Part shown: piece by piece, positions 61,460 to 64,000 of the stretch
How the letters are laid out: each line of letters begins with the position of its first letter
Numbering within the stretch: the stretch's first letter is position 1
Assembly: GCF_900108315.1 (NCBI RefSeq)
Contig: NZ_FNVB01000002.1
Location: forward strand, 124,001 to 188,000
DNA: 64,000 nt
Direction: 5' to 3'
DNA from: Saccharopolyspora kobensis
GTDB lineage: Bacteria > Actinomycetota > Actinomycetes > Mycobacteriales > Pseudonocardiaceae
Made by a program: the position numbers and the translations under genes
Notes under the pieces: model-generated
The model's database searches: none
What the model saw: the letters and a program-made list of their open reading frames with translations, nothing else
Told to the model about the DNA's origin: nothing

Positions 61460-61490
61460 CGCCCCGCCGGAAAACACTCAGAGCCCGCCG
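61460..61490. repeat. Possible decayed half of the dispersed palindromic repeat
   Basis: GGAAAACACTCAGAGCC resembles the right arm of copies 1 and 2 (CAAAACACTCACGG), while GTGTTTGCGG near 61367 resembles a left arm, about 100 bases away. No intact hairpin remains. Confidence 0.3.
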
Positions 61491-61514
61491 GTGGTCACCT
61501 TGCGTGCGCGCTCA

Positions 61515-61532
61515 AAGCGGCAGACGCCGCTT
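61515..61532. terminator. Hairpin between convergent DUF3100 and P450 genes
   Basis: AAGCGGC-AGAC-GCCGCTT, seven perfect pairs, in a 212-base convergent gap. No T-run; it may end both transcripts, or termination may be Rho-dependent. Confidence 0.4.
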
Positions 61533-61572
61533 GCAAATGCGCGGACGGCTCCGCCGACAGTGCTCTCAGCGG

Positions 61573-62850
61573 CTACTTGACGTGCACGGGCAGCGAGTCC
61601 AGGCCGTAGACGATGGAAGCCTTGCGGAACTCCAGCTCCGAGGCGGGCACCGCCAGCCGGATGTCCGGGAAGCGGCGCACCAGCGCCGGGTAGGCCGCGC
61701 GCAGCTCCATGCGGGCCAGCTCGGCACCGATGCAGCGGTGCAGCCCGTGCCCGAAGGCCAGGTGGGAGGTGGGGTTCCGGGTCGCGTCGAACCGCTCCAT
61801 GTCCGGGCCGAGCGCGACGTCGCGGTCCGCGCCGCTCAACGAGCACAGCACGACGTCGCCCTGCGAGATCTCGGTGCCGGCGATCTCCACGTCCTCGCGG
61901 GCGAAGCGCGGGAAAGCCACCTGCACGACGGTGAGGTAGCGCAGCAGCTCCTCGACGAGCCCGGGCACCACCTCGTCGTCGTCGCGGACCCGCTCCAGCA
62001 GCTCCCGGTCCTGGAGCAGCACCAGCGCACCGAGCGCCAGCATGCTCGCGGTGGTCTCGAAACCACCGGTGAGCACACCGTCGGCGAGTTCGGCCAGCTC
62101 TCGGTCGGTGACCTCGTCGCCGTGATCGCGGATCAGCGCGCCGAGCAGTCCCTCGCCCGGCTCCTCGCGCTGCTTGCGCACGACGCCGTGCAGGTACTCC
62201 AGCGACTGCGACATCGCGCCCAGCGACGCGCCCACCCCGTCGAAGACGTCGAAGCGAGCGACGCTGAGCTGCTGGAACTCCTCGCGGTCGCCGTAGGGCA
62301 CCCCGAGCAGCTCGCTGATCACCAGCGACGGGATCGGCACCGCGAACTCGGTGACCAGGTCCACCGGCTGGTCGGCGGCGGCCATCGCGTCGAGCCGCTG
62401 CTCCACGATCGCCTGGATCTCCGGGGTCAGCCGCGCCAGCCGCCGCATGGTGAACTCCGGCGTCAGCAGGCGGCGCAACCTGGTGTGCACCGGCGGGTCG
62501 GTGAACCCGAGACCACCCGGGTTGTCCGCCTCGGTGACGCCGGCGTAGCCGACGAGGTTGGTGAAGTCGTTGCTGAACCGCTTCGCGTCGCCGAGCACCG
62601 CCTTGGCCTCGTCGTAACCGGTGACCAGCCAGACGTTGGTGGCGACCGGCAGCGGGAGGCGGCTGATCGGCTCCTGCGCGCGGACCTCGCCGAGCGCCGG
62701 GACGGGGTCGAGCCCGGTCCGCTGCAGCGGCATGAGCGCGGCCGCCGGGAGGACGGAGCTCAGCCCCTTCCGGCGGGCGCGCGCGAGGTATAACCGCGCG
62801 AAGAGCCCGGTGATCGTGGCCCGAAGCCGTCCCACTGGTAAAACCCCCAT
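61573..62850 (-). CDS. Cytochrome P450
   Basis: 425 residues if ATG 62850 is used. The N terminus is then about 45 residues longer than usual; ATG 62733 would give a typical P450 start, and neither has a clear ribosome site. I-helix reads TGGFETTASM, with Phe where His is common. ExxR is in EELLRYL, and the heme loop is AFGHGLHRCIG with C373 (long start). No ferredoxin or reductase is adjacent, so it must borrow partners, perhaps those at 33951-35518. Divergent from a MarR gene. Confidence 0.92.
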   Translation of the reverse strand: MGVLPVGRLRATITGLFARLYLARARRKGLSSVLPAAALMPLQRTGLDPVPALGEVRAQEPISRLPLPVATNVWLVTGYDEAKAVLGDAKRFSNDFTNLVGYAGVTEADNPGGLGFTDPPVHTRLRRLLTPEFTMRRLARLTPEIQAIVEQRLDAMAAADQPVDLVTEFAVPIPSLVISELLGVPYGDREEFQQLSVARFDVFDGVGASLGAMSQSLEYLHGVVRKQREEPGEGLLGALIRDHGDEVTDRELAELADGVLTGGFETTASMLALGALVLLQDRELLERVRDDDEVVPGLVEELLRYLTVVQVAFPRFAREDVEIAGTEISQGDVVLCSLSGADRDVALGPDMERFDATRNPTSHLAFGHGLHRCIGAELARMELRAAYPALVRRFPDIRLAVPASELEFRKASIVYGLDSLPVHVK

Positions 62851-62962
62851 CAAGCTTGGTCGGTGAGCGACCGCCGCCGGTTTCCCCGACCGGATCAGCG
62901 GCCCGGCGCCGCGTCGATGATCCGCACGGCGACCCGCAACTCTACCTTGCCCCGAGCAACTG

Positions 62963-62975
62963 TTGCCAAGTGCAA
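62963..62975. promoter_or_regulatory. Possible MarR operator TTGC-N5-GCAA
   Basis: Short dyad in an AT-richer patch of the divergent P450/MarR promoter region. Typical of MarR sites in size and place, but the arms are only four bases. Confidence 0.3.
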
Positions 62976-63117
62976 TATTCGGTGCCCTGACGAGTCCACA
63001 TCGCACCGCCGGCGTGGATTCCCCGGCACCCGGCCGGAAAGCCGCCCCCGGCAACTTACACCCGGGCGTGATCGCGGCGCGTCGTGCCGGAGGATTCCGA
63101 TGAGGTAGAACAAGCAC

Positions 63118-63621
63118 ATGGCCCGAGCTGAGACCGGCGGCAACCCGCCCGACGCGGACGTGGACGCGGTCACCGACGCGGTGCTGACCGCTTCCCGACT
63201 GCTGGTGGCCGCATCGGCTCGCTCGATCGCCGCCGTCGAGAACTCGCTGACCCTGCCGCAGTTCCGGTTGCTGGTGGTGCTCTCCAGCGCGGGCCCGCTC
63301 AAGCTGGCCGCGCTGGCCGAGGCGCTGGGGGTCAACCCGTCCACGGTGACCCGCATGATCGACCGCCTGATCGGCACCGAACTCGTCGACCGGCGGCCGA
63401 ATCCGGCGTCGCGCCGGGAGAACGTGGTGGCGCTGACGCCCAACGGCGCCGACGTGGTGGCCGAGGTCACGGCGCGGCGCCGGTCGGAGATCGCGCGGAT
63501 CGTCAAGCGGATGCCCGCCGCGGCGCGGCGCGGCCTCGTCGGCGCGCTGGCCGCGTTCACCGAAGCCGGCGGCGAACCGCCCGGCCCGGCCACCCCGCGG
63601 ATCACCGCGCAGTGGGGCTAG
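63118..63621 (+). CDS. MarR-family transcriptional regulator
   Basis: 167 residues. The winged helix lies at about 50-115: LTLPQFRLLVVLSSAGPLKLAALAEALGVNPSTVTRMIDRLIGTELVDRR then RRENVVALTPNG in the wing. ATG 63118 has GAGG 14 bases upstream and TAGAAC ending seven bases upstream, so the mRNA may be leaderless. Divergent from the P450, which is the probable target. Confidence 0.9.
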   Translation: MARAETGGNPPDADVDAVTDAVLTASRLLVAASARSIAAVENSLTLPQFRLLVVLSSAGPLKLAALAEALGVNPSTVTRMIDRLIGTELVDRRPNPASRRENVVALTPNGADVVAEVTARRRSEIARIVKRMPAAARRGLVGALAAFTEAGGEPPGPATPRITAQWG

Positions 63622-63646
63622 CCGGACACCTGACCACCGGGTTCAG

Positions 63647-63664
63647 CTCGGCCGATCGGCCGAG
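63647..63664. promoter_or_regulatory. Palindrome CTCGGCCGATCGGCCGAG
   Basis: Perfect 18-base palindrome, 26 bases after the MarR stop and 91 bases before the DUF418 start. Could be a terminator stem without loop or an operator; similar CGGCCGATCG sequence recurs at about 63681. Confidence 0.4.
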
Positions 63665-63754
63665 ATCGCGGCATCGAACGTCGGCCGATCGACCGATGCC
63701 GACGAGCCGATGAGTCGTGTTGCGCGATCACCCGGGCACCGCAGACTTGTCGCT

Positions 63755-64000
63755 GTGAATCCCGCGATCCCCAACTCCCCCGGACGTGCCGCGCCACCGC
63801 TCGACGCACCCACCGTACGCCTGCCCGCCGCCTCCGGCGGTCGGCGCATCGGTGAGCTCGACGCGCTGCGCGGTCTTGCGCTGTGCGGAATCCTCTTCGT
63901 CAACATCGCGCAGATCCTGTACCTGCAGGGCATCGTCGACTTCCAGAAGCTACCGATCCCGCACGCGCTGGACATGTTCGTCCAGCAGCGGTTCTTCCCG
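63755..64000 (+). CDS. DUF418/YeiB-like membrane protein (partial, 5' end)
   Basis: 82 residues are visible before the window ends. After a Pro/Ala-rich N terminus comes RIGELDALRGLALCGILFVNIAQILY, the conserved opening of DUF418/DUF1624 proteins, entering the first membrane helix. GTG 63755 is chosen because the family motif lies about 35 residues in; no Shine-Dalgarno is seen, so a leaderless start is possible. Family members are multi-pass membrane proteins of unknown function. Confidence 0.75.
   Translation, partial: MNPAIPNSPGRAAPPLDAPTVRLPAASGGRRIGELDALRGLALCGILFVNIAQILYLQGIVDFQKLPIPHALDMFVQQRFFP

Overview
The window is very GC-rich actinomycete DNA. Genes are dense and tightly packed, with many GTGA/ATGA stop-start overlaps and several GTG or TTG starts. 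Content such as three cytochromes P450, a [3Fe-4S] P450 ferredoxin, an AfsR-like BTAD/NB-ARC regulator, a CGNR regulator, a LexA repressor and numerous MFS pumps points to a soil saprophyte. A Pseudonocardiales member such as Saccharopolyspora is my guess; it is not proven here. I saw no rRNA, tRNA, CRISPR array, transposase or phage gene, so this looks like ordinary chromosomal metabolic and accessory DNA.

Layout. 1-224: end of a MazG-type pyrophosphohydrolase. 247-11138: a sugar-diacid (glucarate/galactarate) utilisation locus with a mandelate-racemase-type dehydratase, a GudP-like MFS carrier, a complete TctCBA uptake system, a LysR regulator, 5-dehydro-4-deoxyglucarate dehydratase, 2,5-dioxovalerate dehydrogenase and glucarate dehydratase. 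Together these would import hexarates and convert them to 2-oxoglutarate. 11150-11803: LexA. 11900-18003: a cobalamin riboswitch followed by a nickel/peptide-class ABC importer and a methyltransferase, the most interesting system here. 18065-19192: CorA. 19479-23165: a three-subunit molybdenum hydroxylase. 23201-24090: a TIGR03086-like protein and a tiny secreted protein. 24133-28907: ferredoxin reductase and TetR, divergent from an MFS pump plus P450.

29011-32196: SDR, TetR and a styrene-monooxygenase-like flavoprotein. 32301-35518: a tautomerase-like protein and a complete P450/reductase/ferredoxin set. 35670-39797: a PAP2-DAG kinase fusion, small proteins, a methyltransferase and an acetyltransferase. 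39798-40366: a gene-free stretch with three copies of an AT-rich palindrome. 40367-43384: HAD dehalogenase, CGNR regulator, a small membrane protein and an MFS pump. 43479-46169: large BTAD/NB-ARC regulator. 46179-49724: CocE-type hydrolase, ATP-grasp ligase and a 28-residue membrane peptide. 49928-51696: a NarL/histidine-kinase pair. 52138-54026: Rrf2 regulator and MFS pump with matching operators. 54030-56311: TetR and a KstD-like flavoprotein. 56524-61360: VOC protein, two amidohydrolases and a DUF3100 membrane protein. 61573-64000: P450, MarR and the start of a DUF418 protein.

Two families of dispersed palindromes cut across this layout: a hairpin with CCGTGAGTG-type arms (three copies plus a possible relic) and the palindrome ATTTCAATTGAAAT (five cores counting one single-mismatch copy, two of them forming one larger inverted repeat). 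Several promoters also carry clear paired operator candidates next to their probable regulators.
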